Notes: generated by a model from the sequence alone, not told the origin. DNA of 64,000 nt from an uncultured Duncaniella sp. (GCA_910577335.1 CAJTMJ010000001.1:115710-179709), one strand, 5' to 3'. Counted from the stretch's first letter, positions 9,275 through 18,365 are shown. Program-made: numbers and translations.

Positions 9275-10105
9275 ATGTTACCTTCATCACCGGGCGCTAT
9301 AGGCGTTTTTGATTCAGGTTATGGCGGCTTAACCATCCTCAGAGAGATGCGCAAGCTATTGCCGGAGTATGATTACATGTATCTTGGCGACAATGCCAGA
9401 GCGCCGTATGGCACACGTTCGTTTGACGTCGTGTACCAGTTCACGCTTGAAGCTGTGAAATCGCTGTTTGAGCGTGGCTGTCATCTTGTGGTGCTTGCCT
9501 GTAACACAGCATCTGCCAAAGCGCTCCGTTCTATCCAGCAAAAGGATCTTCCCGGGTTGGATAGCAGCAGACGTGTGCTCGGTGTGGTGATTCCGACCGT
9601 TGAGGCTCTTGGCGGCATAACCAAAAACGGTAACATAGGTGTGCTCGGCACTCCGGGCACCATCAGTTCCGGAACATACGATATAGAGATTGCGAAATTC
9701 TTCCCGCAGTACCGCACAGTGAGTGTAGCTTGCCCCATGTGGGTGCCGTTAGTGGAGAATAAGGAATTTGATTCGCCCGGAGCTGACTATTTTGTTGAAA
9801 AATATGTGGAGGAACTGTTTGCGCAGGAACCGGATATTGACACTATCGTGCTCGGTTGCACTCACTATCCTTTGCTTATTGACAAGATTAGCCGACAGGT
9901 GGCTGGTAGGGCTGCCATTGTGACTCAGGGTGAGCTTGTGGCTGTGAGTCTGAAGGATTATCTGCACCGTCATCCCGAAATGGATGCGAAATGCACTAAA
10001 AACGGTACATGTACTTACCTTACTACTGAAAATCCGGTGAAATTCACCGAACTTGCAGAAATATTCCTCGATGCACCCATTGCGGCTAACCATGTCACTC
10101 TCTAA
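9275..10105 (+). CDS. murI: Glutamate racemase
   Basis: Converts L-glutamate to D-glutamate for peptidoglycan precursors in the cytoplasm. The 276 residues are standard length. The two-base catalytic machinery is intact: Cys76 in VLACNTAS and Cys195 in LGCTHYPLL, with the conserved Asp13 in GVFDSGYGG near the N-terminus. It follows a hairpin and so probably has its own promoter, although no clear TAnnTTTG box was found just upstream. Its last 14 bases overlap the start of the downstream lipoprotein gene, suggesting translational coupling between two apparently unrelated products. Confidence 0.95.
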   Translation: MLPSSPGAIGVFDSGYGGLTILREMRKLLPEYDYMYLGDNARAPYGTRSFDVVYQFTLEAVKSLFERGCHLVVLACNTASAKALRSIQQKDLPGLDSSRRVLGVVIPTVEALGGITKNGNIGVLGTPGTISSGTYDIEIAKFFPQYRTVSVACPMWVPLVENKEFDSPGADYFVEKYVEELFAQEPDIDTIVLGCTHYPLLIDKISRQVAGRAAIVTQGELVAVSLKDYLHRHPEMDAKCTKNGTCTYLTTENPVKFTELAEIFLDAPIAANHVTL

Positions 10106-12611
10106 ACGATTTTTTCAGTACACATTCATCATATTGTCGCTCGTCCTGTCGGGATGCAGTGACTATGACTCGTCATCATCGGCAAATTTCGGCAGGCTTT
10201 CGCTGAGTGTGAAGCTGAATCCACAGCTGAAAACACCTTCCGGCTCTCCAATTGACGGGATTATATTGACTCCTCCTGATGATGTTACTGTAACCATGAC
10301 TGATGAGAGCGGCAAATATTCTCACACATGGGAATCCTTTGAAGATTTCCCTCAGGGTGAACAATACTTTGCAGGACGCTATGATATAACCGCATTCTAC
10401 GGTTCGGAACTTCAGGAGGGTTTTGCAATACCGTTCTATAAAGGCACCTCCTCGGTGCAGATTCATAACAATTCACTTACCGAAGCCGAAGTTGAGCTTG
10501 GGTTGGTGAGTTGTGTCACCTCCGTCACTTATGAGTCTGTCGAGCATCCTTCCATAGCGTCCGTGGAGGGGATTATAAGTTCCGGCACCGGCAACTATTT
10601 CCCGTATCCGGTGGGGGAGAAGGGACTTCTGTGCCTGTCGCCCGGGAGTGTTAAGTTGTATCTGAGTGTCACTATGAATGATGGCAGGAATGTGGAATAT
10701 ATTGCCGCTTCTGTGCCGGAGACGTCAAGTGCCACTCTGTATGATTTTGCGGTCTCGGTGAGTGATAAAAATGGGGTTCCGGTAATAGCTACATCAATAG
10801 ACGGAAAGGTTAATTCCGTGGCTTTGACTGATGAATTTGTGGTTCAGCCGGCGCCTGAAATAACCACTGTGGGCTGGAATGACGGTATGCTTATCACTTT
10901 GCCCGAAGGCGATATGCCTGATTCGGAAATATCTGCCATTGTGAAAAGTGTTGCTGAAATGGAACATCTTTTCTTGTCAGTCAACTCTGCCTCTTTGCGT
11001 GAAGCCGGGTGCCCTGATTACGTTGACCTCATGCATTTGTCCGAGCATGATGCCACTATTTTATCAGACCTTGGACTTAAATTTGCCCGGGTTGAGGAAG
11101 GTGTTACTGTTGATCTTACCTCCTTACTATCTAATTTGGTATATCTCACCGCTGATAATGCTGTGTCTACCTTCTCGCTTCTTGCCGAAGATCTGAATGG
11201 TAAGACAAGTTCAGCCGCTACCCTTAAAGTCCGCACTACACCTGTGGAGATAGAGATATTGTCGGTGCATAACTCAGTGGTAGGTGTTAACAAGGGAGCG
11301 ATTGAAATTAAGTCCACCGCTCCGGGCTTTGCTAACCATGTAGAGATAGAGCTTGAAAAGGAAGTCGGCAGTGACGAATGGGTTAAAGTCGGAATCACGG
11401 ATATAACCGCAGTCTCGGATTCTAAGTATCTCGTGTCATTCCCTATACCCGACGGGAGCGGTCCGGTAAATGCGCATGTGCTTTATTGCGATGAGGTGCG
11501 TGCCAGTGTCACAATCGAACGTGTCATGCCTGACTTCAAAATTGAGGTTGATCCCTTTGCCAACTTCGGTGTGGTGAAGATTGTGACCGCAGATAAGTCC
11601 ATGCTAAAGACAATCACTGAAAATGTGGTCATATATGCCAACGATGAGAAAGGCTCGGTACTGTCACGGTATCCTGATACAGGAGTGCTTTCAATCATCG
11701 GTCTGCATCCGTCCACAACTTATCATTTCCGTGCCACGATGATGGCTAATCCCGGAGAAAATGATTTCACCGAACCGGTCACTGTCCGCACGGAGGGCAC
11801 ACCTCAGTTCTCAAATGGTGATTTCGAAGAGCGTAATGACGGTGTGCGCTATAAGAATCTACCAAGCGGGGGACGTTATTCGCAGACTACGGTAGAGATA
11901 TTTAATTGGCAAAATCATACCACTTATTCACAGCTTGTCCCCAAAGGGTGGGCGAATACCAATGCCAAGACCTTCTGCAAGGCATCTACCAATTACAACA
12001 CATGGTATATGCAGCCATCGGTCTTTACAGTGGATGATGTTCAGAGCGGCGATTTTGCAGTGTCGCTGCGCAGTGTCGCATTCGACCCCAACGGAGAACC
12101 TATCCCCGACTATGCTCAGACTGGAGAGCCTTATCTCCCTTACTCATTAAACGTACCTCGGATAGCTTATCGTGCTGCCGGAAAGTTATTCCTCGGCGAC
12201 TATTCGTATGACGCTAAAACAGGCGAAGAGACTTACAACGAGGGTATATCATGGAATTCTCGTCCGGTTTCTTTAAACGGATTCTATAAATATCAGCCGT
12301 CGGAGGATAACTGGAACGACAGAGGTCTTGTTACTGTTGAGGTATTGGGAGAACGTGACGGCGAGGAGATAGTCATAGCTTCCGCCCATCGTATTCTTCC
12401 GCTCGCCACAGGTTATACAGCGTTCAGTCTACCGTTAGAATACGCTTATTACGGAGTAAAAGCATCACGTATAAAGGTGATGTTTGCCTCGTCCGATAAA
12501 ATAGGAACCATTGCCGAAGAAAGTTCGTCGATAGTTACTCACTCCGACCCCAAAACCTCCACCTCCCTCGGCAGCCAATTATGGATTGATAATGTGACCC
12601 TTGCATATTAG
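10092..12611 (+). CDS. Surface lipoprotein, DUF4493 N-terminal and PCMD-type C-terminal domains
   Basis: Start chosen at the ATG giving MSLSKRFFQ plus a hydrophobic stretch and the lipobox LVLSGC (Cys22). An upstream in-frame ATG at 10053 would only add murI-overlapping residues before the signal peptide. The mature protein of about 818 residues opens with FGRLSLSVKL, typical of DUF4493. Beta-rich, fibronectin-like segments follow. It ends in about 260 residues resembling the PCMD (putative carbohydrate metabolism) domain: FSNGDFEE, WNSRPVSLNGFYKY, QLWIDNVTLAY. Such lipoproteins are thought to sit on the Bacteroidetes cell surface and bind glycans, but no function is proven. Domain names are recalled from pattern, not searched. 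Confidence 0.75.
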   Translation: MSLSKRFFQYTFIILSLVLSGCSDYDSSSSANFGRLSLSVKLNPQLKTPSGSPIDGIILTPPDDVTVTMTDESGKYSHTWESFEDFPQGEQYFAGRYDITAFYGSELQEGFAIPFYKGTSSVQIHNNSLTEAEVELGLVSCVTSVTYESVEHPSIASVEGIISSGTGNYFPYPVGEKGLLCLSPGSVKLYLSVTMNDGRNVEYIAASVPETSSATLYDFAVSVSDKNGVPVIATSIDGKVNSVALTDEFVVQPAPEITTVGWNDGMLITLPEGDMPDSEISAIVKSVAEMEHLFLSVNSASLREAGCPDYVDLMHLSEHDATILSDLGLKFARVEEGVTVDLTSLLSNLVYLTADNAVSTFSLLAEDLNGKTSSAATLKVRTTPVEIEILSVHNSVVGVNKGAIEIKSTAPGFANHVEIELEKEVGSDEWVKVGITDITAVSDSKYLVSFPIPDGSGPVNAHVLYCDEVRASVTIERVMPDFKIEVDPFANFGVVKIVTADKSMLKTITENVVIYANDEKGSVLSRYPDTGVLSIIGLHPSTTYHFRATMMANPGENDFTEPVTVRTEGTPQFSNGDFEERNDGVRYKNLPSGGRYSQTTVEIFNWQNHTTYSQLVPKGWANTNAKTFCKASTNYNTWYMQPSVFTVDDVQSGDFAVSLRSVAFDPNGEPIPDYAQTGEPYLPYSLNVPRIAYRAAGKLFLGDYSYDAKTGEETYNEGISWNSRPVSLNGFYKYQPSEDNWNDRGLVTVEVLGERDGEEIVIASAHRILPLATGYTAFSLPLEYAYYGVKASRIKVMFASSDKIGTIAEESSSIVTHSDPKTSTSLGSQLWIDNVTLAY

Positions 12612-12632
12612 AGAAACATTCCTAATATATGT

Positions 12633-12662
12633 ACAAAGAAGCTGTTGTAACAGCTTCTTTGT
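12633..12662. terminator. Perfect 14-bp palindromic terminator
   Basis: ACAAAGAAGCTGTT and its exact complement are separated by only two bases, 21 bases after the lipoprotein stop. The arms end in A/T tracts on both strands, so it could terminate in either direction. Upstream (+) transcription is the likely target. Confidence 0.75.
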
Positions 12663-12700
12663 CGTTACTGACTCTAAAAATGATTTCTTTCTTCGGGCTG

Positions 12701-12732
12701 TGTGGGAATTTCGTGATTTATATGTAATTTTG
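12701..12732 (+). promoter_or_regulatory. Bacteroidetes promoter, TAATTTTG box 5 bases before ATG
   Basis: A perfect -7 element TAATTTTG (12725-12732) sits 20 bases after TGTG, one mismatch from the -33 TTTG. The start codon of the next gene is only 5 bases past the box, so the transcript should be leaderless or nearly so. Confidence 0.6.
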
Positions 12733-12737
12733 CAGGT

Positions 12738-13430
12738 ATGAAAAAGTTATATATAATATTGGTTCTAACCCTTTTTATGGGTACATACACTCCGGCATAC
12801 GCTTGGGATATTTCCGACCTTCTGAGCGGAATTAGTGGAAACAGTAGCGATAATTCGACAAGCCAGCAAAAAAAGGACACCTCTACAAAGAAATCGGGTG
12901 GTCTTGGTGACTTGCTTTCGGGCGTGGCTAACGCTTTGGGTGCCGGCTCTAAAACTCTTACAGTTGAAAAATTGGCTGGAACATGGAGTTATGTTTCTCC
13001 CGCTGTGTCGTTTAAAAGTGACAATCTGCTCCTTAAGGCAGGCGGGGCCGCTGCAGCTTCGCAGGTAGAAAACAAGCTTGCCCCATATTACCGTACTGCC
13101 GGGCTTAACAATCTGGTGATCACTATCAATAATGATTCTACCTTCACCTTCAAAGCCCGCAGGGCAACTCTTAACGGTACTATAGAGAAAAATGCCCAGA
13201 CCGGTAACTTTATGTTTAAGTTTAAGGCATTAAAGAAGATCAATATCGGTTCGATGGAGGCGTTCATAGTTATGAACGGTGACAAGATGGACTTGACTTT
13301 TGACGTCTCAAAGCTTATGACCATTTTGGAAAGAGCTGGTTCGCTGACCAATAACAGTACTATCAAGACCGTATCTGCCATGCTTAACCAATATGACGGC
13401 ATGACGGCGGGATTTTCATTGAAACGGTAG
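12738..13430 (+). CDS. Secreted DUF4923-like (lipocalin-like) protein
   Basis: 230 residues with a clear signal peptide (MKKLYIILVLTLFMG...AYA, cleavage near 22). A Ser/Thr/Lys-rich low-complexity linker follows (about 30-55), then a beta-rich domain beginning KLAGTWSYVSPAVSF. That opening motif and the later TFKARRATLNGTIE and MDLTFDVSKL segments match the DUF4923 family, common in Bacteroidales and predicted lipocalin-like in the periplasm. Function is unknown. The start is fixed by the signal peptide and is unusually close to the promoter box. The next gene starts 5 bases after its stop, so this protein is co-transcribed with the glycosyltransferase fusion. Confidence 0.75.
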   Translation: MKKLYIILVLTLFMGTYTPAYAWDISDLLSGISGNSSDNSTSQQKKDTSTKKSGGLGDLLSGVANALGAGSKTLTVEKLAGTWSYVSPAVSFKSDNLLLKAGGAAAASQVENKLAPYYRTAGLNNLVITINNDSTFTFKARRATLNGTIEKNAQTGNFMFKFKALKKINIGSMEAFIVMNGDKMDLTFDVSKLMTILERAGSLTNNSTIKTVSAMLNQYDGMTAGFSLKR

Positions 13431-13435
13431 CCTTC

Positions 13436-14971
13436 ATGGGGAATTGTCGGGAAGAGGGTTTAATATCGGTAATCATACCGGCATATAATGCGCAGACATA
13501 CATCCGGCAAGCGCTGGAGAGTGTGTCTGCGCAGTCTTATCCACACTTTGAAGTCATAGTGGTTGATGATGGCTCGACTGACGCTACCGCTTCGAAGGTA
13601 AGGAGGGCGATGCTTGCCGACAGCAGAATCAGACTCGTTCAGAAACCTAACGGTGGACTGGCAGACGCAAGGAATTTCGGGGTGGAGAATGCTTCAGGAA
13701 AATGGGTTACATTTCTTGATAGTGACGATTGCCTGTATCACGAAGCATTGTCAATACTGATTTCAGCTGCAAATAATACCGGCTGTGAGATAGTGATTGG
13801 AGGTATCAGCCGTACCCGGAATCCATATAGGAGTGGTCATATAAGGACTTCGGTTATGCCTGCTGAAAAAGCTGTGGAAATGACCCTTTATCAGAAAGAT
13901 GGCATGGAGCCATCGGCTTGTGGCAAGTTGTATCGCCGTGGCATTTTAGCACGGGAGAGTTTCTGTAAGGGGACGTGGTACGAAGACCTTGATTTATTTT
14001 ATCGGGTGTATCTGTCGGTTGACCGTATAGCCGTGACAAAAGAGCCGGTATACTTTTATAGGCGTAACCCCGATGGCTTTTTGAGCACTTTTAAACATGA
14101 AAGACTTGATGTGCTCAAAGTGACGGAGCGGATGGAGAGATACATAGCCGAGCGGATACCTAAACTGCTCTCGGCGGCTAAGGACCGACGGATGAGTGCC
14201 AATTTCAACATGTTGGGCTTGCTTTCTTTGCAGCTGAACGCCACTGACAATGCCGAGGTGTCGGAAAGCTGCCTGTCGCTGATAAGGAGTCACAGGAATT
14301 CAAGGCTGCTTAACCCCAAAGTGAGGTTGAAAAACAAACTTGGAGTGTTGGCAAGCTATTGCGGCTCGGGAGTGCTTAAATATATGTTGCGAAAGGCGTA
14401 CAGTGAACGTCCAAAGGTGATAACATTCGGCTTTGAAGATGTGGATGACGCATGTTTGGCTTTAGGAGCAAAGCTGGAACATACCGGTTTTATCCCTGAT
14501 GTAATTGTCGGGATAAAGCGAGGCGGTGCATATATAGCTTCTGAGATGGCTAAATTGTTCCCTGATGCGATGCTTTTTGAAGTTGAGTTGAACCGCCGCA
14601 GAGGGACTAAAATGAAGCAACAGCTCGGTAAAGTGCTTAAATTTTTACCATTGTTTTTGCTTGACAGGCTCAGGATTTTAGAGTCACGACTGCTGAATGG
14701 TGGCAAATCGGATTGCAAATGTGATGTGAAGTTGCCTGAGAAATTGACAGAACTGCGTGATGTGAATATCCTCGTGGTTGACGATGCCGTGGATAGCGGT
14801 GTCACGCTACGAAATACTTTGGAGTCGATAGAAAGCCATATACCTGATGTGAAAATATGTTCGGCAGCTGTCACCGTGACGACCGCTTCTCCGATAATGA
14901 AGCCGGACTACTATGTATATGACAACCTTACGTTAATAAGATTCCCATGGTCGATAGATTGGAGAGAGTAG
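13436..14971 (+). CDS. Glycosyltransferase family 2 fused to a type I phosphoribosyltransferase domain
   Basis: The 511-residue protein has two enzymatic parts. Residues 7 to about 250 are a GT-A fold GT2 domain: SVIIPAYNAQTYI, DDGSTD (44-49), the DxD-like LDSDD (Asp95-Ser-Asp97) and an acceptor-side EDLD motif. Residues about 325-505 are a type I PRTase: the PPi loop region DVIVGIKRGGAY (355-367) and the PRPP-binding signature ILVVDDAVDSGVTL with Asp449, Asp450 and Asp453. PRTases of this kind bind 5-phosphoribosyl-diphosphate. Together with the overlapping HAD phosphatase this fits a route that adds phosphoribose to a glycan and then dephosphorylates it to ribofuranose; that role is inferred. 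No membrane segment is evident. The PRTase half could instead be regulatory. Confidence 0.8.
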   Translation: MGNCREEGLISVIIPAYNAQTYIRQALESVSAQSYPHFEVIVVDDGSTDATASKVRRAMLADSRIRLVQKPNGGLADARNFGVENASGKWVTFLDSDDCLYHEALSILISAANNTGCEIVIGGISRTRNPYRSGHIRTSVMPAEKAVEMTLYQKDGMEPSACGKLYRRGILARESFCKGTWYEDLDLFYRVYLSVDRIAVTKEPVYFYRRNPDGFLSTFKHERLDVLKVTERMERYIAERIPKLLSAAKDRRMSANFNMLGLLSLQLNATDNAEVSESCLSLIRSHRNSRLLNPKVRLKNKLGVLASYCGSGVLKYMLRKAYSERPKVITFGFEDVDDACLALGAKLEHTGFIPDVIVGIKRGGAYIASEMAKLFPDAMLFEVELNRRRGTKMKQQLGKVLKFLPLFLLDRLRILESRLLNGGKSDCKCDVKLPEKLTELRDVNILVVDDAVDSGVTLRNTLESIESHIPDVKICSAAVTVTTASPIMKPDYYVYDNLTLIRFPWSIDWRE

Positions 14972-15603
14972 CGGTGAAGTGCGCCGTGGTTGACCTTGAC
15001 GGCACTATTATCAACGGAAATTCGATGCATGAAATGGTAAAATTCATGTTCAAAGAGTGTCTACGCTCAGGGGATTTTGCCACAGTTTCAAAACTGGCTT
15101 TCAGGCTTCTGTTGCGTAGGTTGCGCCTTGTCACTCACAGGGAGATGAAATATCCCATACACAGTGTTGCAGGAGAATTCATGACATATGGGGATAAGCG
15201 AATGGAGAGGCTTACAGATATTCTCATGCGTATGCTCAATCCAGCTGTCATGAAAAAGCTTGAACAGTTAAAAAATGACGGTTATAAAATTATTATAGCC
15301 ACAGCTGCCCCCGACATTTATATGGATGCTTTGACAGGGCGTTTAGGCGCTGATTCATATACGGCGACACCTATTGCAGGGCGCTTAGACGAGTATATTG
15401 AAAATCGTGGAGAGCAAAAACTTATGCGGATTAAGGAGGTCGCTTCTGCCAATGGTTGGGATATAGACTGTGTTGTGACAGACCATGAAGATGATCTCCC
15501 ATTGCTGACGCTTCCGGAGGTCAAACGTATATTGGTATCGCCTGATGAGGGTTTGTGTGATAGATTACGGGAACTGAAACTCTCTTTTAGTGTTATAAAG
15601 TAG
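14947..15603 (+). CDS. HAD-superfamily (subclass IB) phosphatase
   Basis: 218 residues with all HAD motifs: nucleophile Asp16 and general acid Asp18 in VVDLDGT, motif II Thr119 in IIIATAAP, Lys158 in motif III, and acidic motif IV TDHEDDLP (Asp179, Asp182/183). The helical cap between motifs I and II is of the IB (phosphoserine phosphatase-like) type. The ATG at 14947 overlaps the preceding gene by 25 bases and follows no obvious Shine-Dalgarno. A GTG at 14974, just after that gene's stop, is an alternative start that keeps all motifs. Tight overlap suggests that it acts on the product of the GT2-PRTase fusion, for example removing the 5-phosphate from a phosphoribosyl group. This is inference; the substrate cannot be read from sequence. 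Confidence 0.8.
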   Translation: MVDRLERVAVKCAVVDLDGTIINGNSMHEMVKFMFKECLRSGDFATVSKLAFRLLLRRLRLVTHREMKYPIHSVAGEFMTYGDKRMERLTDILMRMLNPAVMKKLEQLKNDGYKIIIATAAPDIYMDALTGRLGADSYTATPIAGRLDEYIENRGEQKLMRIKEVASANGWDIDCVVTDHEDDLPLLTLPEVKRILVSPDEGLCDRLRELKLSFSVIK

Positions 15604-15646
15604 TCAAGGTTTTATAAAAAGTTTGTAAACATTTGACGTTATAGCT

Positions 15647-15678
15647 TTTGGATATGCCAGCGATGTTTAGTAATTTTG
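15647..15678 (+). promoter_or_regulatory. Full Bacteroidetes promoter upstream of nnr
   Basis: TTTG (15647-15650), a 20-base spacer and TAATTTTG (15671-15678) match the -33/-7 consensus. The predicted leader before the nnr start is about 35 bases. Confidence 0.7.
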
Positions 15679-15718
15679 CGATGGCTATTGCAGTTCACCA
15701 ATTTGAAGAGTTGATGTT

Positions 15719-17236
15719 ATGAAGATTTTTACCACCGAGAGTATCCGAAATATTGACCGAGCCACCATTGAAGAGGAGGGTGTTAGCTCTCAGGAGTTAA
15801 TACATCGTGTGGCTGAAGGTGTAGTTAATGAAATCCTTGCCAACTGGAACCCATCGAAACCGACTATTATATTTGCCGGTTCCGGTAATAACGGTGCGGA
15901 TGCGCTTATAGTGGGAAAACTGCTTATAGAGGCAGGTTTTAATCCTCATATCATCCTTTTTAATTTCAAAGGTAATAGCTTGTCGCGTGACTGTCGTGAA
16001 GCACGGCAACGGCTCTTGTCGCTTGGCAATGTCAATCTGACTGAGATTATCGAGAGTGCCGAGCTGCCCACGATAACACCTAATCATTTGGTGATCGATG
16101 GTATGTTTGGTACCGGGTTGCGTGACCCGTTAATTGGTGGTTACACGGTTCTTGCCCGTAATATAAGCGAGTCGGGTGCGACAGTCATCTCTATAGATGT
16201 TCCTTCCGGGCTTTTCAGTGATTGGAATTCACGTGTGCTTGCCCGCGATGTGGTTCATGCCACACTTACTATGGCTGTTCAATTCCCAAGGTTGGCATTT
16301 TTCCTTAGTGACAATGCCCCGATGGTCGGTAAATGGAAGACCATAGATATAGGGTTGAGCCGACGTGCCATTAAGGAGACACCTACGAAATATTACTATG
16401 TAGAGACTGAGGATATACGTCAGGTGCTGCGTCGTCGCCCAGATTTCTGCTCGAAGGCTGATTTTGGTCATGCCCTGCTGATAAGTGGATGTTATGGCAT
16501 GATGGGAGCGGCTGTAATGGCTGGAAAAGGTGCATTGCGAGCCGGTGCGGGTAAAGTTACCATCCATAGTGCCAAATGCGGATTCAGCGTCATCCAGTCG
16601 CAGGTCCCTGAAGCGCTTTTCCTCCCTGACCCTAACGAGATAGTCATATCAAATATGACACCCCGCTATACATATTCAGCGATAGGTGTAGGTCCCGGCA
16701 TCGGTACCAATGACGCTACAAAAGGTGCGTTTGAGACTTTGGTAAAAACTATCAAACGTCCTATGGTGATAGACGCTGATGCGCTCAATATACTCGCCAT
16801 GGTTCCATCGCTGATCGACCATGTAGCGCCGGGGTGCATCCTTACTCCTCATGCCGGTGAATTTGACCGCATATTCGGTTCGCAGGCTTCGGCTGAATCC
16901 CGTCTGCTTAAAGCGCTCGAAGTCGCCCATAGATATAAGCTGATAATTGTCCTCAAGGGGTTCCATACAGCCGTTGTGCGTCCTGACGGTAAAGTATTCT
17001 TCAACTCAACCGGTAATCCGGGAATGGCGACAGGCGGTAGCGGAGATGTTCTGACAGGTGTCATAACCTCACTCCTCGCTCAGGGATATAAACCTGAGAC
17101 TGCAGCTGTGGCAGGTGTGCATATCCATGGTCTTGCCGGAGATATTGCCACAGAACGGCATGGTGAATATGGCGTCACAGCCCTTGATATCGCCGCCAAT
17201 ATAGGGAAGGCTATAAAAATGATAATGAATAAGTAA
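15719..17236 (+). CDS. nnr: Bifunctional NAD(P)H-hydrate epimerase / ADP-dependent dehydratase
   Basis: Repairs hydrated NADH and NADPH in the cytoplasm. Residues 1 to about 215 form the YjeF-N epimerase domain with FAGSGNNGADAL (52-63) and the DGMFGTGL motif. Residues about 230-505 form the ribokinase-like dehydratase with VIDADALNIL, LTPHAGEFDRIFG, VLKG and the ATP/ADP-binding NPGMATGGSGDVLTG signature. The 505 residues match the usual fused form. It starts a short transcription unit with its own promoter and is followed 9 bases later by a DUF4831 gene. No missing active-site element is seen. Confidence 0.95.
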   Translation: MKIFTTESIRNIDRATIEEEGVSSQELIHRVAEGVVNEILANWNPSKPTIIFAGSGNNGADALIVGKLLIEAGFNPHIILFNFKGNSLSRDCREARQRLLSLGNVNLTEIIESAELPTITPNHLVIDGMFGTGLRDPLIGGYTVLARNISESGATVISIDVPSGLFSDWNSRVLARDVVHATLTMAVQFPRLAFFLSDNAPMVGKWKTIDIGLSRRAIKETPTKYYYVETEDIRQVLRRRPDFCSKADFGHALLISGCYGMMGAAVMAGKGALRAGAGKVTIHSAKCGFSVIQSQVPEALFLPDPNEIVISNMTPRYTYSAIGVGPGIGTNDATKGAFETLVKTIKRPMVIDADALNILAMVPSLIDHVAPGCILTPHAGEFDRIFGSQASAESRLLKALEVAHRYKLIIVLKGFHTAVVRPDGKVFFNSTGNPGMATGGSGDVLTGVITSLLAQGYKPETAAVAGVHIHGLAGDIATERHGEYGVTALDIAANIGKAIKMIMNK

Positions 17237-17245
17237 ATGACATAT

Positions 17246-18343
17246 ATGAAAAAAATATTGACTATACTTGCGGTTGGGATAATGGCAGCCGGTCAGGTCG
17301 CTTTCGCCCAATCCACATCTAAACTCACGGCTACAAAAGCGAATGAATACGGTCTGATCTACACTCTACCCCGCACCGCTTTTGAAGTCACCATAGCCGC
17401 TGAAAAGACGGTCAAGACTCCCGGTGAGTTTTACCAGTATGCTAAAAAGTATCTTAGCACCGACCCCATACTTAAATCATCAACAAGCTGGAAAGTGGTT
17501 GACGCCGTGGTCAACCCGATAGGTATTGCAGATGAAAGTGAACAGTATCTTGTGACGCTGAAAGGGGGTCAGGGTACATATATCTCAGTTAATGATAAGA
17601 ATTTCCCAGTTTCCATAAACGATGAGTCGTACTCAGGTGAAGTAGACCTCACACCTCTCCCTAAGGCAGTCGAAGCCCAGCCTACGGTTCTTCAAAAACC
17701 GGTGGCTCAGCAAGCCATGACGCCGGAAATGATTCAAAGCAAGTCTTCGGCAAAGCGTGCCGAACTGGCAGCCGCAAAGATTTATGAGTTGCGTACCAAT
17801 CGTAATGAGATTATAGCCGGACAGGCGGATGCAATGCCTTCGGACGGTGCGGCAATGAAATTGGCTCTCGATCAGATTACCGCTCAGGAAGAAGCGTTGA
17901 CAGCTATGTTCCTCGGCACTGTCCAGACCTCTGTAGAAGTGCGTACATTTACTGTTAGTGTCCCTGATGACGGCGCTCCCGACCGTGTGGTAGTGGCTCG
18001 TTTGTCGGTGCTCGATGGACTTGTGGATGCCACTGATCTTTCAGGCGACCCGATTTATCTATCCATTAAGCCGCTTACTCAGGGTAAGCTTCCCGTTAAT
18101 GAAAAGGGTGAGGTTAAGAAATTCCCGAAGGGTGGTGTAGCTTACCGTATTCCGGGAACAGCCGAAGTGACCTTGCAAGTTGGCAACAAGGTTTTGGTGG
18201 ATAAAGAGTTTGACGTGGCGCAGTATGGCGTTGTGTTTGGTGTTGATCCCTCTGTGTTCACTAATAAGAAAGCACCTTCCTACCTCCATTTCAATCCGCT
18301 TACCGGTGCTATCAGAGAGCTTGGCGTGATTGAAAATCAGTGA
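17246..18343 (+). CDS. Exported DUF4831 family protein
   Basis: Start set at the ATG giving MKKILTILAVGIMAAGQVAFAQ, a good signal peptide cleaved near residue 22; an ATG three codons upstream adds only MTY. The mature part (about 343 residues) is soluble and matches the Bacteroidales DUF4831 pattern: GLIYTLPRTAFEVTI, the KIYELRTNRNEIIAGQAD segment, and a C-terminal YRIPGTAEV region. Function is unknown; it is probably periplasmic. It shares a transcript with nnr and ends before a very long terminator hairpin. Confidence 0.78.
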   Translation: MKKILTILAVGIMAAGQVAFAQSTSKLTATKANEYGLIYTLPRTAFEVTIAAEKTVKTPGEFYQYAKKYLSTDPILKSSTSWKVVDAVVNPIGIADESEQYLVTLKGGQGTYISVNDKNFPVSINDESYSGEVDLTPLPKAVEAQPTVLQKPVAQQAMTPEMIQSKSSAKRAELAAAKIYELRTNRNEIIAGQADAMPSDGAAMKLALDQITAQEEALTAMFLGTVQTSVEVRTFTVSVPDDGAPDRVVVARLSVLDGLVDATDLSGDPIYLSIKPLTQGKLPVNEKGEVKKFPKGGVAYRIPGTAEVTLQVGNKVLVDKEFDVAQYGVVFGVDPSVFTNKKAPSYLHFNPLTGAIRELGVIENQ

Positions 18344-18365
18344 TAAGACCGGAATAACAGATAAC

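Noticed and set aside
14356..14874. 172-codon minus-strand frame opposite the PRTase domain
   Set aside because: Ser/Thr-rich shadow composition; the plus frame has clear PRTase motifs.
15681..15722. 13-codon frame (MAIAVHQFEELML) just after the nnr promoter, overlapping the nnr start
   Set aside because: Its ATG lies only 3 bases beyond the -7 box, so it is probably upstream of the transcription start. No supporting composition signal.
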